A DNA stretch of 64,000 nt from Ginsengibacter hankyongi (GTDB lineage Bacteria > Bacteroidota > Bacteroidia > Chitinophagales > Chitinophagaceae), in assembly GCF_008710285.1 (NCBI RefSeq), contig NZ_VYQF01000001.1, positions 1,559,501-1,623,500 of the forward strand. Direction: 5' to 3'. The notes beneath the pieces are model-generated. The model had not been told where the DNA came from. It made no database searches and worked only from the letters and a program-made list of their open reading frames with translations. A program made the position numbers and the translations under genes. Of the stretch, positions 44,861-52,895 are shown piece after piece. The stretch's first letter is position 1, and every line of letters starts with the position of its first letter.

Positions 44861-46915
44861 TTAAGAAATTACTCCGGGAATTGGCGGATCTATAATTGCT
44901 TCCTTCGGATTATCAACAAAGTCAAGTGCTTTCTTTTCTTCATACGGGCGCTTGCCTATTAAAGCTTCCACGTCACTTTGAAAAAGAACTTCTCTTTTCA
45001 ACAACGCCTGTGCAAGAATTTCAACTTCGTTCTTTCTTTCCGTTAGTAATTCTTTTGTTCTTATAAATGCCTTTTCTACTAATTTTCTTACTTCCTCATC
45101 AATCATTTTACCGGTTTCTTCGCTAAAAGGTTTTGTAAATGTATTATCCTGTGCCGGGTCGTAAAAGCTAACGTTACCAACTTTATCATTCATTCCATAA
45201 ACCGTTACCATCGCGTAGGCCATTTTGGTAATCTGTTGCAGATCGTTACTTGCACCTGTTGATATTTTCCCGAAGAAAATAGTTTCAGCAGCTCTGCCTC
45301 CCAATGTCATACAAATCTGGTCAAGTAGTTGATCAGTATTATAAAGATATTGTTCTTTAGGAGTGTATTGCGCATAACCCAAAGCTGCAGTACCTCTTGG
45401 CACAATTGTAACTTTTAGTAACGGGTAGGCATGTTCGAGAAACCAACCGCAAATAGCATGGCCCGCTTCGTGATAGGCAATAATTTCTTTTTCTTCCGGT
45501 AATATTATTTTGTTCTTCTTTTCCAGTCCACCAATTACCCTGTCGATAGCATCCTGGAAATCGCTCATATCAACTGCATCTTTGTTTTTACGTGCTGCAA
45601 TTAATGCGGCTTCGTTACAAACGTTAGCGATATCAGCACCTGCAAAGCCAGGAGTTTGCTCAGCTAATTTATGTACGTCGAGAGTTTGAGAAATCTTTAT
45701 CGGTAATAAGTGAACTTTAAAAATAGCTTCACGTCCAACCAAATCAGGGCGATCGATAGTTATTTGCCTGTCAAACCTTCCCGGCCTTAATAATGCATTA
45801 TCCAACACATCAGGACGGTTAGTGGCTGCCAAAATTATAATACCAAGGTCGGTTCCAAAACCATCCATTTCAACGAGCAATTGATTGAGTGTATTTTCTC
45901 TTTCATCGTTGCTCATCATCATATTTTTTCCTCTTGCACGGCCAATAGCATCTATCTCATCAATAAATATAATACATGGAGCTTTTTCTCTTGCTTGTTT
46001 AAAAAGATCGCGGACACGGCTTGCACCTACGCCCACAAACATTTCAACAAAATCACTACCACTCAAACTGAAAAAAGGAACCTGTGCTTCACCAGCCATA
46101 GCTTTAGCCAACAAAGTTTTACCGGTTCCGGGAGGGCCGATTAATAAAGCCCCTTTAGGAATTTTTCCGCCAAGTGCGGTATATTTTTTCGGTGTTTTTA
46201 AGAAGTCAACTATTTCCATTACTTCCACTTTGGCCTCATCCAGGCCTGCAACGTCTCCAAAATTAATATTCACTCTTGCACCTTTATCAAAAAGAGTTGC
46301 TTTTGATTTACCAATATTGAAAATACCACCGGGGCCACCTCCGCCGCCACCGGCGCCTACTTTACGCATCATCATAATAAATAGTAAACCTATAAGCAAA
46401 ATCGGCAACAGCGTACTTACTATCTGTCCGAATAATTCACCCTCATCTCCGGGCCTATCGGCTACTTGTTTTACATTAGGATTTTCCTTATAAAACTGGA
46501 GCATCGTATTGGCAAAAGTTTCATCTTTTATAATGCCAAAATATGCCTGTGGTTCCGGCATTTTTTTTACAGCATCGTAATCGGCTCCGAAAACCTTTCT
46601 GTAAAAATCAGGGTTATTGTTGATTGCCTGAGGATTGATAGATACTCTTACAATTTTTTTGTTGCCTACTGTTTTTATCTGGTCAACATCACCTTGCTTA
46701 AGCATGGCAAAAAATTGAGTATTGTCAATCTCAACCCCGCTGCTTGAATTATTATGATAGAGATTATATCCAATTATAGCGGCGAAAATTATTCCGTAAA
46801 CCCAGTAAATGCTAAGCCTTGGACGTTTTTTTGGATCATCTTCAGTACCCTTATTATTGTTTAAAGGATTTAACCTTTTTGGGACTATTTTCTTTTTCTG
46901 TTCTTCAGTTGCCAT
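44861..46915 (-). CDS. ftsH: ATP-dependent zinc metalloprotease FtsH
   Basis: A 684-residue membrane protease. Two transmembrane helices (about residues 34-50 and 167-185) flank a periplasmic domain. The AAA+ module has GPPGTGKT (Walker A), [10 protein letters not shown] (Walker B) and the SRH with RPGRFDR. The protease domain has HEAGH and, downstream, the third zinc ligand region GGRAAE...GASNDL. A Gly-rich segment ([11 protein letters not shown]) lies between the second helix and the AAA domain. It degrades membrane and regulatory proteins, in many bacteria including LpxC. Confidence 0.97.
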   Translation of the reverse strand: MATEEQKKKIVPKRLNPLNNNKGTEDDPKKRPRLSIYWVYGIIFAAIIGYNLYHNNSSSGVEIDNTQFFAMLKQGDVDQIKTVGNKKIVRVSINPQAINNNPDFYRKVFGADYDAVKKMPEPQAYFGIIKDETFANTMLQFYKENPNVKQVADRPGDEGELFGQIVSTLLPILLIGLLFIMMMRKVGAGGGGGGPGGIFNIGKSKATLFDKGARVNINFGDVAGLDEAKVEVMEIVDFLKTPKKYTALGGKIPKGALLIGPPGTGKTLLAKAMAGEAQVPFFSLSGSDFVEMFVGVGASRVRDLFKQAREKAPCIIFIDEIDAIGRARGKNMMMSNDERENTLNQLLVEMDGFGTDLGIIILAATNRPDVLDNALLRPGRFDRQITIDRPDLVGREAIFKVHLLPIKISQTLDVHKLAEQTPGFAGADIANVCNEAALIAARKNKDAVDMSDFQDAIDRVIGGLEKKNKIILPEEKEIIAYHEAGHAICGWFLEHAYPLLKVTIVPRGTAALGYAQYTPKEQYLYNTDQLLDQICMTLGGRAAETIFFGKISTGASNDLQQITKMAYAMVTVYGMNDKVGNVSFYDPAQDNTFTKPFSEETGKMIDEEVRKLVEKAFIRTKELLTERKNEVEILAQALLKREVLFQSDVEALIGKRPYEEKKALDFVDNPKEAIIDPPIPGVIS

Positions 46916-47031
46916 ATATTCTTGCCTCGCAATATTTTATTTTTGTTACCCGCATTACACAGGATTTTTTTCATTATAAGACGAATGTCTTGATTTATTA
47001 TTTTATTATTTAATAATAGCTTGCTGATTTA

Positions 47032-47430
47032 TTAATGCTCCATTGACGAAGCATCGCTCCACATTTCTTCCAGTTTATAAAATTTCCTTGGCTCTGCCAG
47101 CATAATGTGAACCACAGCATTTACATAATCTATTAAAATCCATTGTTCACCTTGCCTTCCTTCATGCTTGTAAGGTAATTCCCCACATTTCTTTTTAACT
47201 TCCATTTCTACAGAATCTGCAATAGCTTTGAGCTGTATATTATTAGACGCTTCACAAATAATAAAAAAATCAGAAACTGCTTCGGGTATTTTTTTCAAAT
47301 CAAGGCTAATTATTTTTTCGCCCTTTTTTTCCTGGATGGCATGTATAATGGTCTTGAAGATTTTGCTATTTCTTGTTAATCTTGTAAGAGCAGGCTTTTT
47401 CCTGGAAGCCAATACGGTTAAATTATTCAA
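47032..47430 (-). CDS. rsfS: Ribosome silencing factor RsfS
   Basis: A 132-residue protein of the RsfS/Iojap family. It has KIISLDLKKIPEAVSDFFIICEASNNIQLKAIADSV and the C-terminal EGRQGEQWILIDYVNAVVHIML with conserved aromatic and acidic residues, split here by the 20-residue limit into core and tail. It binds L14 and blocks subunit joining in starvation. It is the first gene of rsfS-ftsH-LUD and divergent from birA, a Bacteroidota-wide arrangement. Confidence 0.95.
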   Translation of the reverse strand: MNNLTVLASRKKPALTRLTRNSKIFKTIIHAIQEKKGEKIISLDLKKIPEAVSDFFIICEASNNIQLKAIADSVEMEVKKKCGELPYKHEGRQGEQWILIDYVNAVVHIMLAEPRKFYKLEEMWSDASSMEH

Positions 47431-47565
47431 ACGTTGTTCATTTTAAGTAAATTCTAAGCACCTCGTGTACATAGAAAATAATTTTATTAGGGTAGATTGC
47501 AGTTTTTTAAGCCTTTATCAGCCCTTTTTTATCAAAAATACTAATTCTTTATTAATAGTCTTTTA

Positions 47566-48306
47566 ATGCCAGCCACATCAAAAAAAATGATTATTCTTGA
47601 GAAGGTGGATAGTACCAACAACTATGCCATGGCATTGGTTCAAAAAGCAGAAGCAATAAGTGGCCAGGGTGTATTTGCCATGGAGCAAACGGCTGGCAGA
47701 GGGAGAAGGGGGAAAACCTGGAAAAGCCAGGGCGGTGAAAATGTGATACTAACTATTAATAACCAAATGCACTGGCTCCGTGTTCAGCAACAATTTCAAT
47801 TAAGTGTCGCAGTGGCTCTCGGGTGTTTCGATCTTCTTTCAGAATATATTAAAGAAAATATAAAAATAAAATGGCCTAATGATATTTTCGTTAATGACAG
47901 GAAGGCAGGCGGAATTCTTATAGAGAACGTAATTAAGGGTAATTTATGGCAGTGGGCTGTAATTGGTATCGGCCTTAATATTAACCAGGAAAATTTCGAC
48001 AGGGGAATAAAAGCGATTTCCTTAAAACAAGTAACCGGTATAAATTATGACGTTGTTGAACTTGCACACGAACTTATACAGACTGTAACAAGCCGGATTA
48101 GTCAGTTAGAATCGGGAAAATTCACCAGCTTACTTTCTCAATACAATGAAAATTTATTTTGCCGTAATAAAGTGGTGAAACTTAAAAAAGACAATATTGT
48201 TTTTGAAACACAAATTAAAAAAATTTCATCCACGGGAGAACTCATTACTAAAGATGTTGTTGAAAGGAGATTTAGATTTGATGAAGTACAATGGCAGGGA
48301 GTTTAA
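47566..48306 (+). CDS. birA: Biotin--[acetyl-CoA-carboxylase] ligase
   Basis: A 246-residue BPL without the N-terminal helix-turn-helix repressor domain. The active site has ATP/biotin loop AMEQTAGRGRRGKTW, then IKWPNDIFVNDRKAGGILIE and GIGLNIN. It attaches biotin to biotin carboxyl carrier protein. It starts at ATG 47566 next to the diverging rsfS gene. Its 3' end overlaps a possible small ORF (48281-48478). Confidence 0.94.
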   Translation: MPATSKKMIILEKVDSTNNYAMALVQKAEAISGQGVFAMEQTAGRGRRGKTWKSQGGENVILTINNQMHWLRVQQQFQLSVAVALGCFDLLSEYIKENIKIKWPNDIFVNDRKAGGILIENVIKGNLWQWAVIGIGLNINQENFDRGIKAISLKQVTGINYDVVELAHELIQTVTSRISQLESGKFTSLLSQYNENLFCRNKVVKLKKDNIVFETQIKKISSTGELITKDVVERRFRFDEVQWQGV

Positions 48307-48478
48307 TAAAACAATTGAACCCGTACGGAGAATTTTGTCTCCGGAAAAGCGCCTTCGATTATTAAAAATCTTCATTAAAAAACGTGCAAATAATCGCAAT
48401 CCATGGCCTCTGAAAACCGAGAGAAAATCGTTTGCTGATTTTGCATTAATTTCACCACTCAATTTTATAAAAAAATAG
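48281..48478 (+). CDS. Possible small basic protein overlapping the birA 3' end
   Basis: A 65-codon ORF beginning MKYNGREFNKTIEPVRRILS, which starts inside birA (26-base overlap) and ends 10 bases before the next gene. About a quarter of residues are Lys or Arg. An AAAGGAGA sequence lies 10 bases upstream of the ATG, a good Shine-Dalgarno match in a phylum that seldom uses one. No homology is recognised. The minus strand is also open here (48226-48462), so chance is a real alternative. Confidence 0.35.
   Translation: MKYNGREFNKTIEPVRRILSPEKRLRLLKIFIKKRANNRNPWPLKTERKSFADFALISPLNFIKK
48326..48343 (+). other. Perfect hairpin between birA and the E2 gene
   Basis: CGGAGA-ATTTTG-TCTCCG is a 6-bp stem with a 6-base loop starting 20 bases after the birA stop. 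No T-run follows. It could be a processing or attenuation element, or part of the overlapping small ORF. Confidence 0.35.
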
Positions 48479-48488
48479 TAAATATTTT

Positions 48489-50156
48489 ATGGCGAAAGCG
48501 ATAAGAATGCCTCTTTTAAGTGATACAATGACCGAGGGGAAAATTATTCAATGGAATAAAAAAGTTGGTGACAAAGTAAAGAGCGATGATACGATTGCTG
48601 AAGTGGAAACTGACAAGGCAACAATGGATGTTGTAGGTTACGAAGAAGGCACGCTTTTATATATTGGAGTAAAAACGGGTGAGGCGGCAAAAGTAAACGA
48701 CATTATTGCCATCGTTGGGAAAGAAGGTGAAGATTATAAGTCCCTTTTGGAAAGCGACGGAGATAATTCGGATAAAAAGAAAAAAGAACCGGTAAAAAAG
48801 GAATCCGAACAAAAACCTAAAGAGGAGCAAAAAGAAAAAGCCGTCGAAATTAAAGCTGTTGCTGAATTGCCTAAGGATGCAAAAGTAATACGCATGCCCC
48901 TTTTAAGTGATACAATGACCGAGGGGAAAATAGTTCAATGGAATAAAAAAGTAGGTGATAAAGTAAAAAGTGACGATTCAATTGCTGAAGTTGAAACTGA
49001 TAAGGCAACCATGGATGTTGTAGGTTATGAAGAAGGAACTCTTTTATATATTGGCGTTGAAGCAGGGCAAGCCGCTAAAGTAAATGAAATTATTGCTATA
49101 GTTGGAAAAGAGGGAACTGACGTAAGCGCTTACGTAAATGCTGAAAAAAATAAAAGTGCTGAAACTCCCGCAAATAAGCCACAAGCAGAAAAACAATCGG
49201 AAGAAATTTCCGGAAGCACTATTGATAAAAATGAAGGAAAGGTTGAAAATATAGAATCATCCTCAGAAGGCGGAAGAGTAAAAGCATCCCCGCTTGCAAA
49301 AAAATTAGCTGCTGATAAAGGAATAGATATTTCTAAAATTCAAGGCAGTGGCGATGGCGGAAGGATAGTTAAAAAAGATGTGGATGCCTACAAACCTGCA
49401 CCAGCACAAGCTAAAGAAGAAGGGAAAAAGGAAGCGGATTTGAAACCTGTTCAGCCTTTTGAACAAACAGGTAAAGAAAGCTATGAAGATATTCCCAATA
49501 CGCAAATGCGTAAAACTATTGCAAGAAGATTGGGAGAAAGCATGTTTAATGCGCCTCATTTTTACCTGACCATGGAAATTAACATGGATAATGCAATGAG
49601 CTCACGGGTAGCCATAAACGAAATTAGCCCGGTAAAAATTTCTTTTAACGATATGGTTATAAAAGCCTGTGCTATGGCGCTAAGGCAGCATCCTGCCGTT
49701 AATAGCAGTTGGATGGGTGATTTCATCAGGCAAAATAAACATATACATATAGGATCAGCTGTTGCGATGCCCGATGGATTGATCGTTCCGGTAATACGCT
49801 TTGCAGATCAGAAATCATTATCTCAAATTGCCTCGGATGCAAAAGGCTTGTATGATAAGGCAAGAAATAAAAAATTGCAGCCGGAAGAATTTAGTGGAAA
49901 TACATTTACTATTTCTAATCTTGGGATGATGGATATTGAAGATTTTACTGCTATTATAAATCCGCCAGACAGCGCTATACTTGCTGTAGGCCGCATAAAA
50001 GAAATTGTTGTTAAAAAGGCTGACGGATTTGGCGTGACTAATGTAATGAAAGTTACTTTAAGCTGCGATCACCGTAGCGTAGACGGCGCTGTGGGGGCTG
50101 CTTTCCTTCAAACTTTCAAAAAGTTTATGGAGAATCCTGTAACGATGTTAGTATAA
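48489..50156 (+). CDS. Pyruvate dehydrogenase E2, dihydrolipoamide acetyltransferase
   Basis: A 555-residue E2 with two lipoyl domains (about residues 1-80 and 130-210), each with an EVETDKATMDV lipoylation site (Lys43 and Lys172). They are nearly identical, also in DNA, so the duplication looks recent or gene-converted. A Lys/Glu-rich linker joins them. The E1/E3-binding domain (about 260-298, ASPLAKKLAADKGID) and the catalytic acetyltransferase domain follow, with the active His in CDHRSVDGAVGA. E1 and E3 genes are not in the window. Pyruvate is preferred over 2-oxoglutarate from the MPLLSDTMTEG lipoyl motif. Confidence 0.93.
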   Translation: MAKAIRMPLLSDTMTEGKIIQWNKKVGDKVKSDDTIAEVETDKATMDVVGYEEGTLLYIGVKTGEAAKVNDIIAIVGKEGEDYKSLLESDGDNSDKKKKEPVKKESEQKPKEEQKEKAVEIKAVAELPKDAKVIRMPLLSDTMTEGKIVQWNKKVGDKVKSDDSIAEVETDKATMDVVGYEEGTLLYIGVEAGQAAKVNEIIAIVGKEGTDVSAYVNAEKNKSAETPANKPQAEKQSEEISGSTIDKNEGKVENIESSSEGGRVKASPLAKKLAADKGIDISKIQGSGDGGRIVKKDVDAYKPAPAQAKEEGKKEADLKPVQPFEQTGKESYEDIPNTQMRKTIARRLGESMFNAPHFYLTMEINMDNAMSSRVAINEISPVKISFNDMVIKACAMALRQHPAVNSSWMGDFIRQNKHIHIGSAVAMPDGLIVPVIRFADQKSLSQIASDAKGLYDKARNKKLQPEEFSGNTFTISNLGMMDIEDFTAIINPPDSAILAVGRIKEIVVKKADGFGVTNVMKVTLSCDHRSVDGAVGAAFLQTFKKFMENPVTMLV

Positions 50157-50204
50157 AATAATACAGGAATCAATTATAGTTGCGCAAAATTGCCTTTGAA
50201 AAAT

Positions 50205-50220
50205 TCACTAAATTTAGTGA
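50205..50220. promoter_or_regulatory. 16-bp perfect palindrome at the start of the polyketide operon
   Basis: TCACTAAATTTAGTGA is fully self-complementary and touches the GTG start codon of the UbiA-type gene. A near-consensus -7 box (TGCCTTTG, 50191-50198) puts the transcript start at about 50202-50205, so the palindrome would sit at +1 to +16. That is a classic place for a repressor-binding operator. Confidence 0.55.
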
Positions 50221-51090
50221 GTGAATAAAACACTGCAATCAACACTGCAATTACTGCGTTTTCATTTCTCATTTTTTTTAATGCCGGTTTATTTCTTTGC
50301 ATTAAGCCAGGTTAATCATATTAACTGGTACAGTGCAGCATTAGTATTCGTAATACTTCATTTGCTGGTGTATCCCGCAAGCAATGGTTACAATAGTTAT
50401 ATGGACAGGGATACATCCCCGGTAGGTGGCATAAAAAATCCCCTTCAGCCAACCAAACAATTATTTATTGTTACTGTTTGTATGGATATAACGGCTGTGG
50501 TTTTAAGTTTCTTTGTTTCGGGGTTATTTGCTATAGGAATTCTTTTGTACATCCTGGCATCGAGAGCATACAGTTATAGAAAGATTCGCTTAAAAAAATA
50601 TCCCGTTACCGGTTATTTGACTGTTATCATTTTCCAGGGAGCGGTAACTTTTTTTTTGGTGTATCATGGCGCGGATAGCAACCACGCAACAAATGTCCCC
50701 GTTATTTCTATGGTGGCATCAAGCTTACTGATAGGTGGTTTTTACCCGCTTACTCAAATCTATCAACATGAGGAAGATGTAAATGATGGCGTGAAAACAA
50801 TTAGCTATAAATTGGGTTATAAAGGAACATTTATTTTTACTGGCATCATATATGCGTTTGCTTTTTGTGCGCTTGGTTTGCAATTTTTTTTAAATCTAGA
50901 ATGGACGAGATTTTTCATTCTGCAAATCTTTATGATACCGGTGCTTGTATATTTTTTCATATGGTTTAGAAAAGTTTTAAAAAATAATAGCGAAGCTGAT
51001 TTTAAAAACACAATGCAGATGAATGTTTTAGCTTCCATATGTACTAATCTTGGTTTTATAACGATTTTAATATTACATCTTATTGAGTAA
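50221..51090 (+). CDS. UbiA-type prenyltransferase family membrane protein
   Basis: A 289-residue membrane protein with about eight transmembrane helices, starting GTG. The first aspartate-rich motif is degenerate: N55-GYNSYM-D62-R-D64 in place of NDxxDxxxD. The second motif region reads YQHEEDVNDG (Y181-G190) and keeps several acidic residues. UbiA enzymes attach isoprenoid chains to aromatic or other acceptors in the membrane. Whether this one is catalytic is uncertain. It is the first gene of an operon with a type III polyketide synthase, overlapping it by 8 bases. Confidence 0.85.
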   Translation: MNKTLQSTLQLLRFHFSFFLMPVYFFALSQVNHINWYSAALVFVILHLLVYPASNGYNSYMDRDTSPVGGIKNPLQPTKQLFIVTVCMDITAVVLSFFVSGLFAIGILLYILASRAYSYRKIRLKKYPVTGYLTVIIFQGAVTFFLVYHGADSNHATNVPVISMVASSLLIGGFYPLTQIYQHEEDVNDGVKTISYKLGYKGTFIFTGIIYAFAFCALGLQFFLNLEWTRFFILQIFMIPVLVYFFIWFRKVLKNNSEADFKNTMQMNVLASICTNLGFITILILHLIE

Positions 51091-52180
51091 AATAATTTCC
51101 ATAGCTACATCGGTTCCTTCTTACAGGCACGATCAAAAGAACATTTTATCTTTTATGCAGAATGTGTATGCTATGGATGAAGCGGATAAACGCAAACTCA
51201 AATTTTTATATAATCAAAGCGCTATTGAAACAAGATATTCTGTATTACCGGATTATAGTTTAAACGCTGGTGAATGGCAATTTTATCCCGCTACCGAAAA
51301 CCTGGAACCCTTTCCAAATGTTGAGCTGCGGATGAAATGGTTTAATAAAACTGCGCCTGCTCTTGCCGTAAACGCTGTTGAAAAATGCGTTGAAAATAAA
51401 ATAGCCAAAGAAGAAATAACCCATTTAATTACCGTGAGCTGTACCGGTTTAAGTGCGCCAGGTCTTGATTTGCAGGTGATAGAAGCAATGAATTTATCAC
51501 CCAATATTTTCAGAACGTCTGTAAATTTTATGGGATGTTATGCCGCGATACATGGCCTTAAATTGGCCGATGCATTTTGTAACCAGGATAAAAATGCCAG
51601 GGTGCTGGTTGTTTGTACAGAGCTGTGCACATTGCACTTCCAAAAAGAAAATACAACAGATAATATTGCATCCAGCCTCTTGTTTGGAGACGGAAGCGCC
51701 GCGGTATTGGTTACCCATAATACTTATAAAGATGAAGGATTAAGAATAAATAATTTTTACAGCGAAGTGGCTTTTAAAGGAAAGAAAGATATGAGTTGGG
51801 AACTTTCTTCTTCAGGTTTTTTGATGACCTTATCGGGATATGTGCCGGATCTTATCGAAGAAGATTTTAATAAGCTTCTTACCAATGCTTTGGAAAATGC
51901 TGATTGCAATAAAGAAGATATTTCTCACTGGTGTATTCATCCCGGTGGTAAAAGAATTCTTACTTCCATTGAAAAAAGCATTGATATAAAAACAGAAGAC
52001 CTGCAATACTCTTATAATGTTTTGAAAAATTATGGTAACATGTCTTCACCAACCATTTTATTTGTATTAAAAGAAATAATGGAATCTCTGAAAGAGAAAA
52101 AAGAAAAGAAAGCAAATATTTTTGGTGCCGCATTTGGACCCGGTCTTACGTTGGAGACATTTATTTTATCTGATGATTGA
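51083..52180 (+). CDS. Type III polyketide synthase (chalcone/stilbene synthase-like)
   Basis: A 365-residue protein starting at TTG 51083. The thiolase-fold residues are complete: catalytic Cys152 (VNFMGCYAAIHG), His286 (WCIHPGGKR) and Asn319 (NYGNMSSPTI). The GxGPG-like end reads GAAFGPGLTLE. It condenses a starter acyl-CoA with malonyl-CoA units, giving resorcinol, phloroglucinol or pyrone products. Starter and product cannot be deduced. It overlaps the UbiA-type gene and the methyltransferase gene by 8 bases each, so expression is coupled. Confidence 0.93.
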   Translation: MSKIISIATSVPSYRHDQKNILSFMQNVYAMDEADKRKLKFLYNQSAIETRYSVLPDYSLNAGEWQFYPATENLEPFPNVELRMKWFNKTAPALAVNAVEKCVENKIAKEEITHLITVSCTGLSAPGLDLQVIEAMNLSPNIFRTSVNFMGCYAAIHGLKLADAFCNQDKNARVLVVCTELCTLHFQKENTTDNIASSLLFGDGSAAVLVTHNTYKDEGLRINNFYSEVAFKGKKDMSWELSSSGFLMTLSGYVPDLIEEDFNKLLTNALENADCNKEDISHWCIHPGGKRILTSIEKSIDIKTEDLQYSYNVLKNYGNMSSPTILFVLKEIMESLKEKKEKKANIFGAAFGPGLTLETFILSDD

Positions 52181-52883
52181 TTACAGCCATCGTTCATACA
52201 AAAAAGAATTGCTTGATAGTAGCGCCATTCCTTTTAAGGATATAGCTGAAAATATGAGAGAGCTTGATTTAATTAATGCTCATCTTGGCGGCCATGCAAT
52301 AACTGTAAAAGGATTTCAAAAGCTCATGGGTAACAATAAAAAAATTTCTGCCTGCGAAATAGGCTGCGGTGGCGGTGATAATATAAATGCACTTGCTGCA
52401 TTTTGCATAAAAAATAAAATTGAAGCAACATTCACCGGAATTGATATTAATGCGGATTGTATCGTTTTTGCAAAAGAAAAATCAACCTATAAAAATGTAA
52501 ATTTTATAGTATCCGATTACATGCTTTTTAATTTCGGGAATAATAAACCCGATATAATTTTTTCTTCACTTTTCTGTCATCATTTCACCGATGATGAACT
52601 CGTGGAAATGCTTCAATGGATGAAGACAAATTCAACAACGGGATTTTTTATTAATGATTTACACCGGCATCCACTGGCTTACCATTCTATAAAATATATT
52701 ACAAAGCTTTTTTCTAAATCCTTTCTTGTAAAAAATGATGCGCCGCTGTCGGTACTCAGAGGATTTAAAAAAACAGAATGGAAAAATATTTTTGAAAAAG
52801 CTGGAATTACCAACTATCATATTCAATGGAAATGGGCATTTAGGTATTTAATAACCGTTCTTCACCAGGAAGGGGAAAAATAA
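52173..52883 (+). CDS. Class I SAM-dependent methyltransferase
   Basis: A 236-residue protein from ATG 52173. Longer in-frame starts exist, but this ATG begins 8 bases before the polyketide synthase stop, mirroring the overlap before it. The SAM-binding motif I is SACEIGCGGGDNINAL (residues about 58-73), with GIDINADCI as motif II and the IIFSSLFCHHFTDDE region beyond. It is probably a tailoring enzyme for the polyketide product, an O- or C-methyltransferase. Confidence 0.9.
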   Translation: MIDYSHRSYKKELLDSSAIPFKDIAENMRELDLINAHLGGHAITVKGFQKLMGNNKKISACEIGCGGGDNINALAAFCIKNKIEATFTGIDINADCIVFAKEKSTYKNVNFIVSDYMLFNFGNNKPDIIFSSLFCHHFTDDELVEMLQWMKTNSTTGFFINDLHRHPLAYHSIKYITKLFSKSFLVKNDAPLSVLRGFKKTEWKNIFEKAGITNYHIQWKWAFRYLITVLHQEGEK

Positions 52884-52895
52884 TTCGTTAATAAA

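Noticed and set aside
46978-46991. AAGAC/GTCTT inverted repeat between rsfS and ftsH
   Set aside because: It has a 5-bp stem with a 4-base loop but no T-run, and the surrounding sequence is A/T noise. It is not a credible terminator.
48226-48462. 78-residue open frame on the minus strand between birA and the E2 gene
   Set aside because: It overlaps the birA 3' end in antisense and has no promoter-like box. The plus-strand ORF there has a better start context. I see no sign that it is a gene.
52122-52172. Longer start for the methyltransferase inside the PKS gene
   Set aside because: It would overlap the synthase by 59 bases with no conserved residues. ATG 52173 gives the same 8-base overlap as the preceding gene pair.
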